Positions 25,301-37,699 of a DNA stretch of 64,000 nucleotides are shown here, in pieces. The DNA lies in contig BSBN01000233.1 in NCBI GenBank assembly GCA_027924645.1, forward strand, positions 11,550,501 to 11,614,500, read 5' to 3'. Each line of letters opens with the position of its first letter. Within the stretch, counting starts at the first letter, position 1. This DNA is from Cunninghamia lanceolata. Its lineage: Eukaryota; Streptophyta; Pinopsida; Cupressales; Cupressaceae. The translations under genes were made by a program, and so were the position numbers. The notes below the pieces were generated by a model. That model did no database searches, had not been told where the DNA came from, and saw nothing but the letters and a program-made list of their open reading frames with translations.

Positions 25301-26639
25301 CTCTTCATAATTTGGGACAAGTTAGTGTGTATATATGGAAGGTTCCACAGGAGTGGCCTCCTAGTGGGATGGCTGGGGATTATCAGGAGCTTGTTGGGAT
25401 CCTATCGAGGTGTGTCTATACTTCTCTTCCTGGAAGAGATGTGTTGGCTTGGGATCCTGATCCAAAAGGCAAATTTACTATTGCCTCAAGTTATCAAGTT
25501 CTTGATAAGCAAATGTTTGGGAGCTCGAAGGTCTCGTGGTGGAAACAGGTTTGGAATAAGTTTGCTCAGCCTAAGTGTAACTTCTTCTCGTGGTTAGTTG
25601 TTCAAGGGAGATGCCTTACTTGGGAGAACCTCCATAAATGTGGGTTTCATGGGCCCTCTAAGTGTGTTCTGTGTGGTGGGCATGAGGAGTGCATCCCCCA
25701 TCTCTTCTTTTAGTGTTCATTTGTGAAAGTTATTTAGCATTTCTAGTGGAATCTCTGGCATATACCGTGTAGACATGCTTCTTCTTTAGAGGATTTTTGG
25801 AGTCTGGGGCCTCCCCCTATAAAGACCTCTTTTCTCCTCATTGCTTGGATCATTGGCCTAGTTTGATAATTTGGCATATTTGGTTGGAGCGCAATCATAG
25901 AATTTTTCTAGACAAGAAGCTACTTGTTGATCAGCTCTGGTTGAGGATTCTAGGGGGTCTGCAGGAAACTTTGGCTGCTAAGTATGATTTATTTGTCCCT
26001 ATTGTTTCTGGTGACTATGATATGGTTAAAGCCCTAGGTCTCTCTAGGGGTGGACACAAACATTTGAGGATGGTTCAACATGGGTGTGGGAGAGAAAGGG
26101 TCTGTCATACTGGTCATTGGTGTCCTCCCACTGAGGGGGAGCTAAAAATCAATACTGATGGATCGTCCAGAGGTAATCCTGGCCATGCTGGAGTTGGTGG
26201 GATTGGCAAGGATAGTTCAGGGGTGGTAATTTTTTTCTCCTCCATATATAAAGGTTAGCATACAAATAATCTCATGGAGGCTCTTGCTATTCTTCTGGCA
26301 TTAGAGCGTGCTTGTACCCTTGGCTGGAGGCAGATTATTTATGAATCAGATTCTCAAGTGGTCATTGATATGCTGAATAAGAGACATTTTGAGGAGGTGA
26401 ACTGGCAACTTGCTGTGGTGGCCAAACAAATTATTTCTCTGAGCAATGCTTTAGATTCTATTACTTTTTGTCATGTGCCATGGGAGTGGAATAAGGTAGT
26501 GGATGGTTTGGCGAGGTGGGCATCTGAGCAGATGGAGACTTAGAATGTGGATGATTGAGGTAATCTTCCTGGTGATTTGGCCCTTGTTCTTGAAGATTGG
26601 GTTATGGAGGATATGAGGAGCTTTTTGGGTGTTACTTAA
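22356..26639 (+). pseudogene. LINE ORF2: endonuclease, reverse transcriptase, zf-RVT, RNase H
   Basis: It starts MIVLS.NVRGMN, where TAG replaces the conserved Trp of WNVRG. The AP-type endonuclease shows GDFNAI (about 22774) and GSDHW (about 23005), with an apparent internal deletion near 22900. RT motifs follow: GKAPRPDGFP (about 23712), FVAGRQIMDG (about 24003), KLDMGKAYDRV (about 24098), [12 protein letters not shown] (about 24280) and the catalytic FVDD (24417-24428). A zf-RVT domain (NFFSWL...CVLCG.HEE..HLFF) spans about 25545-25715. The RNase H domain shows INTDGSSRGNPG (about 26150), a MEAL acid, YESDSQ and a final DGLARWA (about 26503). Frameshifts lie near 22900 and 23870. The natural end is TAA at 26637. 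It would have supplied target nicking and reverse transcription. Confidence 0.85.
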
Positions 26640-26760
26640 TTCTTGATTGTGGTTGTGCCCCTTATGGGTGTTTCTTTCTTCTTTGTAATGTTTTTATGAT
26701 TTAATAAAATTTTTACCCCCTTTTTAAAAAATAAATAAAATATATATATATAGGTGTATA

Positions 26761-27847
26761 TATATTCAATATTAATATATTATAGATCTAAATATTATTT
26801 TATTTTATTGTGTAATATTCATATTAATATAATATTCAACCTTATGAAAATTATTTAATTTATATTTATATATATTAATAATAATATTTATGTTATATTA
26901 TAGTAAGATGAAATATTGTTTATAAAATATTTGGAGATTGAAACACATAATCATTTCATTTTGACATTACTTTGGTATTGTTATATTTGACTACTATAAC
27001 TATATTTAAAAAATAAATATCTAAAGTACGTTAAGAAGTATCCATTGAGGGTCTTTTAATCAATTTATTAGTACCTGCATTCGGTAGTACTATTGCAATT
27101 GTTGTGGCTTATCTAGTGAATTTTTTAACAAAAAATTGGAGAAATTATTTATCTCTATGGTCAAATAAAGGATTGTGGGAGATACTATTTTTAGTGCAAC
27201 AAACACCTAAAATTGAGGAGGTAATTCCGATTAGAAGGGAGGAGGTGGCAATGGTAACAATTTTTTTTTTTTAGTGAAACAAAAACCTAAAAATGAGGAG
27301 ACTTTTTTCTATGACTGAATCAATATTTGTGGGAATTTGGTTATGAAACAATTCATTTATGCTTCATTAAATTGTTATATGATTATTGAATTTGGTTATG
27401 AAAGAATTTTTTTTTTTCTTATTGGTTATTAAAATGTTATATGATTATCATTAATATAATTATAAATTCACTGTAATATTTATATTATTATAATATATAA
27501 TGATTTAATGTATTTGTCAATTTTCTATAGTTTTTTATTGTTTTGGGTATAAACATATTAAAAATAACTAACAAATTAATTTGTTTTTTTTATAAATATT
27601 AATATTGTTATTTTATTGTCTTATGTTTGCTAAATATTAAAAATTAGTAACAAATTAATATATTATATTATTATTATTATATTGTAATATTTATATTATA
27701 ATTTATAATGATATAATTTATTTGTCACCATTCTATAGTTATTTTATTCTTTTATGCACAAAAATATAAAAATTAGTAACAATTCTTTTTTAATTATTAT
27801 TATTATTATTATATTGTTATTTTCATATTAATGTGATAGTTTAATTT
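26761..27847. other. AT-rich spacer between LINE and LTR nest
   Basis: No gene is visible. It contains ATT/AAT microsatellite tracts (about 27665-27690 and 27795-27815). A phrase near 27330-27450 (GGGAATTTGGTTATGAA) recurs at about 57085-57100 beyond the nest, so the nest sits in duplicated or repetitive AT-rich DNA. Confidence 0.4.
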
Positions 27848-27852
27848 GTATT

Positions 27853-28565
27853 TGTAACATCCCGCCACGCAACTCTGAAGGGTAAGAGCCAAAAGAGGGC
27901 AAGAATATTTTTTTGACACAAATAGATAACATACAATAATATGATTACCGACTCGATAGATCGGCAACATTCATGGCCAAGTATAGTTGAAAGTACAACC
28001 TAAAGGAGATGACTAAATCTCCCTCCTTGCAAGCATCGTTAAAGCTAAATTCATTTTAAACACCAAATTTAAATGTTCCTAATACCCATTTCCACTTATA
28101 AACATAAAGCCATAATGGTCATCATAGTACAAGCGGGTCTGATACCAACACCAGAAAACTATAAGCCAAATATAGAACAACATCACATTTCTTCTCATTA
28201 CTATAATTTAAATCATCTCTCGCAAGAGAGTACAAAAATTACATAAAAGAATATACATAATTAAAATGGCATAGCCATGGATAAGATACAATAACTGATA
28301 AAACAAATACAAGAGAGAACATCTCCAACTGGTGCTCCAATAACCTATTTGCCGGTCCCCGATGGTGGTGGCAATGCCTCCCAACCATGTGGACTCGGAA
28401 GAGACTACCCCACCATGCTCGGAGGTAGTCACCAGGCCCAAATAGAAGAATAAAGGCAAGGAATACAATGGCCAACACTAACATCCATTAAAGAGTAGAC
28501 ACGACACACAATGCATAAAGCCAATGTCACAACATAGAGATGCACATCAAATATAATGTCAGGTA
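27853..28565 (-). repeat. Outer 3' LTR, distal piece
   Basis: This matches 53547-54251 closely, starting TGTAACATCC(C/T)GCCA. It breaks off where the inner element begins (28566) and resumes at 44508. In element orientation this is the 3'-terminal part of the 3' LTR. Confidence 0.85.
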
Positions 28566-29314
28566 TGTTGGTTAATAGATTTGTCACCTAACTCTATGTT
28601 CTCATGCCTAGACAAGTGACAAATGTAAACAACAGTTGAGCCTAATATATTGGTATTTTACATAGGCTCTGTGCTTATTTAACAAGGTGCAGCTACCTTC
28701 AACAGATATTCTACTGAATGAAAAAAACTTCACAATTGCTTTTAACCAGAAAGCAAAACGAAGGTAGAGCTTTTGACCCGAAAGCAATAAAGGCAAAATC
28801 TACAGCTTAAAAACCAGAAGTTCACAGACTTCCCACCACATAGCATGAATTAACAATATATATATCACCACTTCAATTGATATATCAACAGATAAATATT
28901 CTCAGCAATGAGTAGAAGTATGAATATCCAACCACCAAAACACATGAATACCATTAACATCAGCAGAAACACATTCAACTTAGGAAGAATATGAATTCAA
29001 ATAATCACAACACATAGATTATGATAATCTAAATCTCCATTGTATCAATTTGTATTGCATATGTCAAAGTAACTGAAACAAAATTAACTATCACCCTCCA
29101 AAACAAAGTTTTTCAAAAGATCCAAAATTCGACTAGCTCTCCAGAATTTATAGCTAAACTGAATTATAACTATCATGAAACCATAACAACTTCTTGAAAA
29201 AGCTGATTAAAAGATTGTTTAAACAATAATTATAATAAAGGGCCCTCCAGAGCTAATAGTTTTAGACAAAGCATGAAATAACTTAGAAACACGAACAATA
29301 ATTCAATTCAAAAT

Positions 29315-32300
29315 TTACAAGTCCCCATCACCATCATCCACCTCATCCATCTCTTCATCTTCCTTTGATTATTCACCTTCTCTAGTGACACTTTACGCCA
29401 CCTGAGGTACTTGTGCTCGCAGCCTGGCTTTGTATGCTCTATACTTGTTGATAACTGGTGATAAAGACATGCCTAGTTGAGATCCTATCATGCTGATATG
29501 ACATTTCTTCTTCATGACCGCCCTGTCAGAGACTGTCACCTTGTGATACACTTCATCGATGCCATTTCTGTAGCTATTAATGTGTGCTGCCAATCTAGAA
29601 AGTCTCCCAAATGACTCCCCTATAATTGCATTGCAATTCACTACTTCCTGTGTCACCACCTTTTTAAAGTTTTATTTGATCACCTTAACATCCAACAACT
29701 TCTCATCATCAAATCCATTAGCCTCTACCTCTAAATTGCCAAGATCCCTTTTTTTCCTCATCATCTCTTTGTAGTAGGTTGCGACTACCTTTCCTATTTC
29801 CTCTTCAACTATAGTTATGATATAGAGTTTCCACTCCACATCATCAGCGCACACAATAGTATCAAGTTCCTTAGGACCAGCTATAACTTCTTCAGCCATA
29901 TGAATAATGGGATCCATATTAGCTAGTTCTTGTATCTCCTTAGAAGCAATATTCGGGCTATGGTGATCACTGCAAGCTTTATTGAACTCCAGTATCAAAA
30001 CTTCCCTTTTAGCATGGATGGAGTCAAACAATTTCACTGCCTCCTCGATAAAAATGAGACCATCATAGATGATCTTCTCAACCCATTGATCCATAGCTTT
30101 CCTTAAAGACAAAGAAAATTTAACTTGTTGTAGTAAACTAGGATTGAGAGTGTGAAGGTTAACACTTGAGGAGGCTTTAGTGGAGGGGGTTATTACTTGA
30201 GCAAGTAAATTAGAAAAAGAAGATAGGGAACTTACATGTGCTAGTACAAGTTAGGGAACTTCACTCATGTTATCAACTAAATACTAGACATGGTACAAAT
30301 CCCCTTCAGTGGTTGATGGCCCCAAATCCGCTCGACTTACCCTTAAGTTAGCTTCTATTATCTCATCTTCATTCTTTTCTACTAGTGGATCTACAATTTC
30401 TAGAAACTGGTTTCCTGAAATGGCATCAGTCACAATTCTCAACATCCTCTTTGCATGTTTGGGTTTTGGGACCATTTATAATAGACTAGCTACAGTGTCA
30501 ACAGCTTCATCAACAGGAAGGTTATATCTTTTCTTCTTTTGGACTACCTTCTTTATCCAATTTGGTGATGGAGCAGGTACATTAGTGGCATTGGAAGTAA
30601 CTATTACACGTGCAGGGTGAGAACTTTTCTCAGACAACTCTCTCTGTTGTCGAGAATTTGGTAGAATAAGCAATGAATGCAACAAATTATCTTCTCCAAC
30701 TTGCAAGAAGATGAAAGAATCAGAATCATTTACATGATTGTTAGGCAGGGGCACATGGTCTACTTTAGATGACAAAGCAGCCAATCTGGTATTTCTCTTC
30801 ATCACTTGAACATCTTGCTCACAGGTGGTCTTTATCTTCCTAGTATCTTTAGGTGGCCTTTCATCATCGCCATTCGATTGCGAACTGACTCTCTGAAGAG
30901 TCAAATCTAAACTAGATGACGTCCTATAAGAATTGGTTGTTTGAGATCTCGCTTGATTCTGAGAGGCCGAATCCCTTGGTGTTGTAGAACCAACACACTC
31001 CTTCACCTTTCCCTGTAGCCACTTCTCTGTTCTCCTCAACACATGTAAAGAAAGCAACATGATATCAGTGACTTCCTTTTCTGACCATTTTATAGGAGGC
31101 ATGAGTTCTTTGGATGCTGCATGATAACCTTCACCCAACATATTCAAAAAGTCATTAGTGATATCAGGGACCTGAATATCCATCTTGAAAGCATGGACTT
31201 GATCCACAATTAGCCTCATCCATTTTCTCCTTTGAACCTCTCTCTCATTAGCACAATCCTCCCAAAAATCCTCAAGTTGAGGATGGTGTGAATAGGAACC
31301 ACCTCCATGCATGTTTTCCTTTATGAAATTTTACTATCAAAAGATACACAGGGAGACAGATTATGCAAGCTGAACTCAGACAATAGCTTGTCAACATTCT
31401 GAGCACAATCATTACTTTTGCAAGAATAAAATGATAGAGACATAGGTAAAGAATACCCTTTCTTTTTCATTGCCTAGTACTTAACATTCATTATTGCCAT
31501 CTGGCGGCATACTTCTAGCAATACCAAATAATCAGAAGGGTACCGTGGCAATTTTAATAGAGCATTTTCAAAACTCCCTATTCTCAGATTAGAAAATCTA
31601 TCAAATTGAATGTAAAAACTCCCAAATTTCATGAGAAGTGTAGATGCTTCCACTAAAAATCTCTTCTTAATTGAGCCATCAATTCTCTTAGCTAACATCA
31701 TAGAAAAAGCATCATTAACATGTCTAAAATATTTCATACCTTCTTTCTTTTGCAGCTTGGCAAAAACTTGATACACAGGCGCACTTGCCGTATAACTCCC
31801 TTGAGTCCTCAATCCAGGCCAAGTAGCTTCTCTTTGAGCCAATATGTAGATTAGCTGGGAGCACATGTGGAAACTCACATTTTGTACAAGGTTCATCAGT
31901 TGTTCATGTAAGCAATCGTTGATAAGCTTCGGCCAGTCAATACGATGGTCTCCATAAATCAACAGAATGAATCTACACATCCAAAATTCAAAAACATCCA
32001 ACTCGAGACTCTCAACTACCCTATTTAGCAAGGTTATCGCATCTGATATTTCTTCTTTGAAATGGCTCCTCTTTAAATTGGAAGGTAGCTGAGACTTACC
32101 AATCTTTTCATTCTCTAACCAATGCTTAGCAATGCTGGTACAACACCAGTCCTTCCTCTCGTTGTAGTAATTCCAAGCCAAGGATATAGAAATATCAGTG
32201 TTATCTTCATATTCTTCCAAGCAGAGAGCTGAAGTAACAGATTCAAAGTCAATTTTCACTACCACAGTGCCACTAGGTGTCCTTATCTCTTGGGAATCGA

Positions 32301-32538
32301 GGAAATAGCCATTGGCACATGCGACCATCAATTCAGGACAATGCATAGCTAGAGGAAAATGACCTACCTTGTCTAAGCTATTGCTGATAATTTTCTTTGC
32401 CAGAGGGGTTTTCTTCTTAGACCTTATTCTTCTCCAAAAATCATTCAAATCAACATGGCCTAAATTCGTATCCCTTACTTTAGAAAGACCATTCTTTACA
32501 ATAGAGGCTACGGGAATCCCTTGAAACTTAAATTTCAT
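29315..32538 (-). pseudogene. LTR-encoded ORF (about 1,075 codons), unknown family, left copy
   Basis: The ATG at 32538 starts MKFKFQG. The next blocks are VDLNDFWRRI, PELMVACANGY, PSGTVVVKIDF, WNYYNERKDWCC, HFKEEISDAITLLNRV, HEQLMNLV, VNDAFSMMLAKRID and LPRYPSDYLVLLEVCRQM. A TAG near 31471 replaces Gln, which is kept in the other copy, and a 1-base deletion lies near 31315. The next section holds QLEDFWEDCANEREVQRRKW, then a Ser/Gln-rich linker and a helical section rich in Glu and Lys. The tail is very acidic (KEDEEMDEVDDGDGDL) with TAA at 29315-29317. No enzyme motif is evident. The N-terminal and middle parts match 3033-4406. The promoter-proximal position in the LTR suggests an element-encoded accessory or coat-like protein, but this is inference. 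Confidence 0.7.
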
Positions 32539-32681
32539 TTTTATGTGCTCGAGAAACCAGAACACTAGAGATTTAGAAAGGAATAAAAAAATAGGAGGGC
32601 GAGGCAAGACACCAACCGAAAATTCTTTGTGCAAATACATGGGAATTGAAATCTCTAAATCCTTGAAGAAAATAATGAGCC

Positions 32682-32690
32682 TTTATAAAA
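32682..32690 (-). promoter_or_regulatory. TATA-like box in the inner left LTR
   Basis: On the minus strand the sequence reads TTTTATAAAG, about 145 bases upstream of the ATG at 32538. The other LTR keeps the equivalent box at 43811-43817. If used, transcription would start near 32655, making U3 about 0.7 kb and placing the whole ORF in R-U5. Confidence 0.45.
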
Positions 32691-33541
32691 AGAAGAAACT
32701 ACTAGCTAGGCTGACCTGTAGTAGTAGAACTGTGCTAGAATTTCACATGTAGAAACTAGTTGTTTGTTCTTATGCAACATATTCACTTTATACAATATTA
32801 CCTTAGGCATGCTCAATAACTTATTGAAGTCTTTTCTCATTAATTCTCCAAGGAAAAGTATTAAAGATTGGTGGTGAATTCATCTTTATAACTCATAAAT
32901 GCATTTCTTGACTTTCCCTCCAAAGATTGTGCCACTGTGTCTTCATGTACTTTGAATTAAATGCAAGGCGACAAGTGTCATTCTTCCATACTGTATGCTA
33001 TCATAGCCAGCGCCACTTGGGAAAGTGTGTTGTTCAAGGTCAGTGAGTCGGGTAGAATTTGAACATTTGAACTAGAAGTCAGAGATTCAGAACTTCAAGG
33101 AATCCCAGACTTCCTAACTACAAAGGAAAGACTTATACATTGTAACACAAAGAAAGGCTCGAAGCATGAGAACTAAAGGCAAGTTGGTAAGTCAGGCATT
33201 TCAGGAATTTATGAACCCACTGACTTCCATTCAAAAATATGAAGAATTGTTGACTTACTAAAAAATGACTAAGGAAACTTAGACTTGGGTGAAGAACTAA
33301 GGACAAAGACTACAAAGAAAGAAGGAAAATAATGAAAATAGATGCAGACACCTCTTTAAGAAAAAGGGGGGCAACAACTGGCTCTAATTGGGGACAAGGA
33401 CTCAAGAGGACATACAGAACCCGGGCAAACCATGGCGAACAAGCCTTATTGCAAAGGACGATAGAGTCACACCAAAAATGGGACAACACACAACAAGAAC
33501 AGAACAAGGAAAGAAACTATAGTAGAAGTCTAGACTCAAAA

Positions 33542-34645
33542 ACTTTACCAGTTGCATAAATTTAGTTCTTGCCCATTATAGGCAAGAGGTAGCGTTGTTC
33601 CATGAGGACAGGCCAATAGAAATGCATTTTCTCCCACAACTTCTCTGATCTTGAAGGGGCCCTTCCATAAAGAATCTAATTTCTTATGTGCACCTTTCAA
33701 TTCTCTTCTCCTGTCCCATAAAAGTACAGAGTCTCCCACAACAAAACTTCTTTGCTTAGCCTTTTTATCAAAAACTCCTTTGACAATCTTTTGATGCTTG
33801 GCAATTCTATCCACAACAACTTCTCTCTGCTCTTCTAGATGGTTCAAGTACAATATTCTCTTCTCTAATGATGATTGAAACTATTCATCTTCAATTGCTT
33901 TCTATAGATTCAATGCAGATAATTCTAGAGGAAGAGGAATGGCACTATCAATACCATAAACTAGCTGGAAAGGGGACATACCAATCGGCCTTATATGTAT
34001 TATCCTATCGGCCCAAAGGGCATCATACAGACTTTTATGCCATCCCCTTTGGTTTTCTTCTACCAGCTTCTTGACAATAGAGATGAGATTTTTGTTGCTT
34101 GATTCTACCTATCCATTGCCTTGTGGGTAATAGTCAGATGAATGAGCAAGGCAAATACCAAAATCATAACAAAAAAGAGTAATCTTTGCAAAAGAAAAAC
34201 TTGAAGCATTATCAGTCACCAGCTTCTTGGGCACACCAAACCTGACTAAAATATTCTCCTTATGAAAGGTGTAAACAACCTTAGAAGTGGTATTCTTCAC
34301 TGGGATAGCCTCTACCCACTTGGTAAAATAATTTGTTGCAGTTAAATTGTGAGTGTGTCCAACACTGGAATTGGGATTAATTGGTCCAATGAAGTATAAA
34401 CCCCATTGCTGAAATGGTTCATCTATAACCACCGGTCTCAAAGGCAAGGCAACTAACTAAGGTCTTCTAGCGATCTTTGAACATTTTTTACATTTTACTA
34501 CCCAATCATATGCATCTTTGAATATGCTAGGCCAGTAAAAGCATTTCCTCAATATCTTGAAGGCTGTCATTGAGGCAAAAAAGTGTCCCCCATAGGCTTC
34601 ATTATGGAAAGTTTCCAGTAACTTCTTTTGTTGCTCCTTATCCAC
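33542..34645 (-). pseudogene. Integrase of inner element
   Basis: The HHCC zinc module is readable (FHNEAYGGHF...KCKKCSK, about 34490-34620). The core shows QQWGLYFIGPINPNSS (first Asp changed to Tyr), VTDNASSFSF (second Asp kept) and a Glu in VESSNKNL after a stop. The C-terminal section holds GMSPFQLVYG, AKQRSFVVGDSVLLWD, DSLWKGPFKI and ends NLCNW. There is no chromodomain. Confidence 0.75.
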
Positions 34646-34945
34646 ACATCTTAGGAATGTCCCATCTACTCCTCTTTTATAAAGGTTACCTCCCCAGATA
34701 ACATATTTATGTGCCTTCGGCTTCCGATTTCTCCTTTCCTTGGCAGAGAGGTGAGATGGACAATCACCATAAGTTAAGAAATAAGAGACATTTGAAAACT
34801 AATCATCAGTATTACTGGTAAAAAGAACCAAGGACAACTCTTCCTTTTCTCCAACCTCATTTTCAGCAATCATTCTGTACAATTCCTTACCTCTAACTAG
34901 ATTAGTGGGCCTGATCTCAATGTCGTACTCTTGAACTTTAGCTAT

Positions 34946-36325
34946 CTAGGCTCTCTTATTGTTGCATCCAATCTCTTGTTGAGTAAGAATACTTTTTATA
35001 GATGATTCTAGGACATACACAATAGCATGTGAATGTAAGATATAAAATCTAAAACTCTTTAAGGCTCTAACCACTGCATATGCATGTTTCTCTAAAGCAG
35101 AATATTTAAGCTCATATTTCTTTAACGGGATGCTCATGAAAGCAATGGGAGCTTCTATTACTTGTTCATTCTTCTGCAACAAGATAGATGATAGAGTATG
35201 TTCAGAGGCATAACAATAGATAATAAAATATTTTTGAAAATCAAGATGCACAAGTGTGGGTGCATCAGAAATGGCCTTTTTTATGTCCTCAAATGCTTTC
35301 TTCCCTTCAGCATTCCACTTAAAAACAAGATGGTTCTTCATCATTTCTGCAATATGTCTGGTCAGCTTGGCAAAATTAGGGACAAATCTCCTTAGAAAGT
35401 TTACCTGACCGTAAAAGGATCTCATATTATTCTTGGTTGTGGGCAAACTTAGCTGTTGGATTACCCTAACTCTCTCTAGATCAATTTTTATACCATCCTT
35501 TGAGACAATATGCCCTAATAGTTTTCCTTCAATAAATGCAAAAATTGATTTCTTGGGATTCAAAGAGATGCCATTTTCTCTGCAGCGTTGCAAAACTACT
35601 TCTAAGTCACGCAAGTGATTTGCCCTTTTCTTGGAGAAAATAATTAAGTCATCAAGATAGACCACTATGATTTTTTTTTTCAAGTCACCGAAAGTCAGAT
35701 CCATTACCCTCTAAAATGTGGCCCCAGCATTGATAAGACTGAAAGGCATTCTATTATATGCAAAGACACCAATTGGGGTAGTAAATGTTGTTTTATACTC
35801 ATCCTCCCTAGCCACCTCAATTTGGTTGTATCCTGAAAACCCATCAAGCATAGACATCATCTTTGAACCCAGCACAGTTTGTAGGATATGATCCATTACA
35901 GGCAAGGGATAGTTGTCTTTGAGAGAGGCTTGATTTAGCTTTCTAAAATCGACACAAATCTAGATCTCTCCATTCTTCTTCCTAACAGGTACAATATTTG
36001 ACACCCAAGTAGAATGGTGGATAGGATAGATGATTCTGGATTTGAGCATTTTGTTAATTTCATTGAAGATGTCTTCAACTATCTTAGCATTATAAGTTCT
36101 TTGCTTTTGCCTAAAGGGTATGGTGCCAAGTTTTAGGGGAATATGATGTTGCATTTCTCCATTCCTGAATTTCTTAAGATCAACATAACACCATGTAAAA
36201 ACATCTTTGTATCTAATAAGCAAAGAAATCAAAAGTTCCCTTTCTTCTTTAGAATGGCATTTACCAATACACACAATCTTAGGATCATCTTCAGTGCCAA
36301 TATTCACTCTATCATAATTAGCCAA
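34946..36325 (-). pseudogene. Reverse transcriptase and degenerate RNase H of inner element
   Basis: RT blocks are readable in order: IPFRQKQRTYNAKIVEDIFN, YPIHHSTWVSNIVPVRKKNG, CVDFRKLNQAS, LDGFSGYNQIEVAREDEYKT, TPIGVFAYNRMPF and the catalytic VVYLDDLIIFSK. The connection region and RNase H follow: FYGQVNFLRRFVPNF, KAFEDIKKAISDAPTL, FIIYCYASEHTLSSILLQ and ELKYSALEKHAYAVV. The RNase H lacks the first catalytic Asp (YCYASEHTL). This matches the idea that the extra RNase H upstream had taken over that activity. Confidence 0.8.
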
Positions 36326-36553
36326 AGTCGTGATGGAAACTTTATCCTTCTTAAGATATTGATCATGTCAATTGAAAAGATCTTCAAGAGAGACAAGTCC
36401 CTTTGGAATTTTATTCACTTTTAATTGTACAATTCCTGAACTTGAGTCATCAGAGGACTTCATTTCTCCCTCCAAAACATTATTATTGTCATCACCACTA
36501 CCCTCAAAGAACACACTAGCAAATGATTCAACCTTTTTAAGAAACAAAATAAT

Positions 36554-37546
36554 CTATTGATCAGAATTAAAAACTTGCCAATGATTAACATTGTCAGGAA
36601 CACTAGGCATGTACACTACTTCAATCCTATACGATTTATTCTTGAAATCTGGATGTGGTAGTAAAGGGGATGTGGAAATAGCTAAAGAACTAGCCCTAGA
36701 ATTTTGTTCTCTGGGTATTGCTTCTATAGAAAAAGTATCAAAATCTTCAATGCAGTCCCATACCCTATTCTGATGATTCCTCGGTATGCCATTTTTGACC
36801 ATATACATCTTTCTTACTTGCTTAACAATTAGCTCAACATCTCCTTGAACTTTTAGTTGTTTCACACCTCTTTCTCTAGCTAGCTCTAGGCCCAATAATA
36901 AGGCCTCATATTCAGCAGTATTATTAGTGTTCTCAAAATCCAATATGAAAGAAAAAGGAAAGGAATAACCATCAAGTGAAATCAGAGCAACCCCTGCCCT
37001 AGACCCTACGGTAGAATAGATCCCATTAAATTCTAGGGTCCATAGCTCATTAACTAGGTCAGGGCTGATTAGATTCATGTCTTCATCCCCTGTTGAAGTA
37101 CACATGTAGGTACATGGTCCAGTTTCTACAAACAAGATGTCTTCCCTAGGGTCTCCATATTTAAGCACGGTAAACTTGGCTTTGGGTTCAGGATTGAGAC
37201 GAACTTTCTTCCTTTCTACAGGTATCAGGGCATGTGACCAATCCATTTGAATTTCCCCACCTAAGTCTTTGCAAAACCTACGACTCAAGAGCATCCCATA
37301 ACTGGCAAGTATGTCTATTATAAGAATGGTTAATTTCAATCTTTTCTTCGGAAAGGTAGCTAAAATAGTTTGAGTATCTTTAATTTGACCCAAGATGGGT
37401 ACCATAGAACTATCCATTGAGAAGAATTTTCCATGAGAGGGTGTATAAGATAATCCTAGGGCTTTAGCAACTTGAGCAGACATAACATTCTCTGATGCTC
37501 CAAAATCAATAACATAATTACTAAGCCTGTAGCTAGTAATGTACAA
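36554..37546 (-). pseudogene. Protease followed by an extra RNase H domain
   Basis: Residues about 10-110 are a retropepsin-type protease (VIDFGASENVMS, then ILGQI and a hydrophobic LTILIIDILASYGMLLSR block). Residues about 168-290 are an RNase H of the plant/archaeal type: WTLEFNGIYSTVGSRAGVAL, NTNNTAEYEALLLGLELA, LKVQGDVELIVKQV and a final IPREQNSRASSLA. The second and third acidic positions (AEYEALL, GD.ELI) remain. The first D has become N and the last D of the usual (A)DSLA has become S. The domain lies before RT, whereas the extra RNase H of the described plant Tat/Ogre elements lies after the RT-RNase H. A poorly conserved stretch joins it to RT. Confidence 0.7.
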
Positions 37547-37699
37547 GGAGACATAAAAAGGTTTTGGTTTGTTAAAAGGGTCTGCAGACTAGGATCTTGA
37601 GAACAGGTATTTGAATAATTTTAGATTACAATTTGAAGGGGAGGATTCTTGTTTGATATATCTGACTAGTCTATCGAGCTCAGATGGATTAAGCTTCAA

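Larger units (their letters stand above)
20825..26743 (+). mobile_element. Non-LTR retrotransposon, plant L1-type LINE
   Basis: The element runs from a short 5' leader through ORF1 (20976) and ORF2 (22356-26639) to a short A-rich tail. A perfect 17-bp target-site duplication, beginning ATATATATAGG, flanks it at 20808-20824 and 26744-26760. The perfect duplication and the presence of both ORFs say it is full length, apart from small deletions. ORFs carry more than a dozen in-frame stops, mostly TAG where Gln or Trp is expected. It is dead. Confidence 0.9.
28566..33376 (-). repeat. Inner 3' LTR, 4.8 kb, contains ORF
   Basis: It aligns end to end with 39690-44507 with scattered substitutions and small indels, and the divergence looks like several percent by eye. 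In minus orientation it starts TGTTGCC at 33376 and ends CCAACA at 28566. It contains a TATA-like box near 32682-32690 and a long ORF from 32538 to 29315. Confidence 0.88.

Noticed and set aside
20976..26639. TAG reassigned to Gln, given many TAG codons at Gln positions
   Set aside because: TGA and TAA stops, TAG at Trp positions and true frameshifts also occur. Methylation-driven CAG-to-TAG decay is sufficient.
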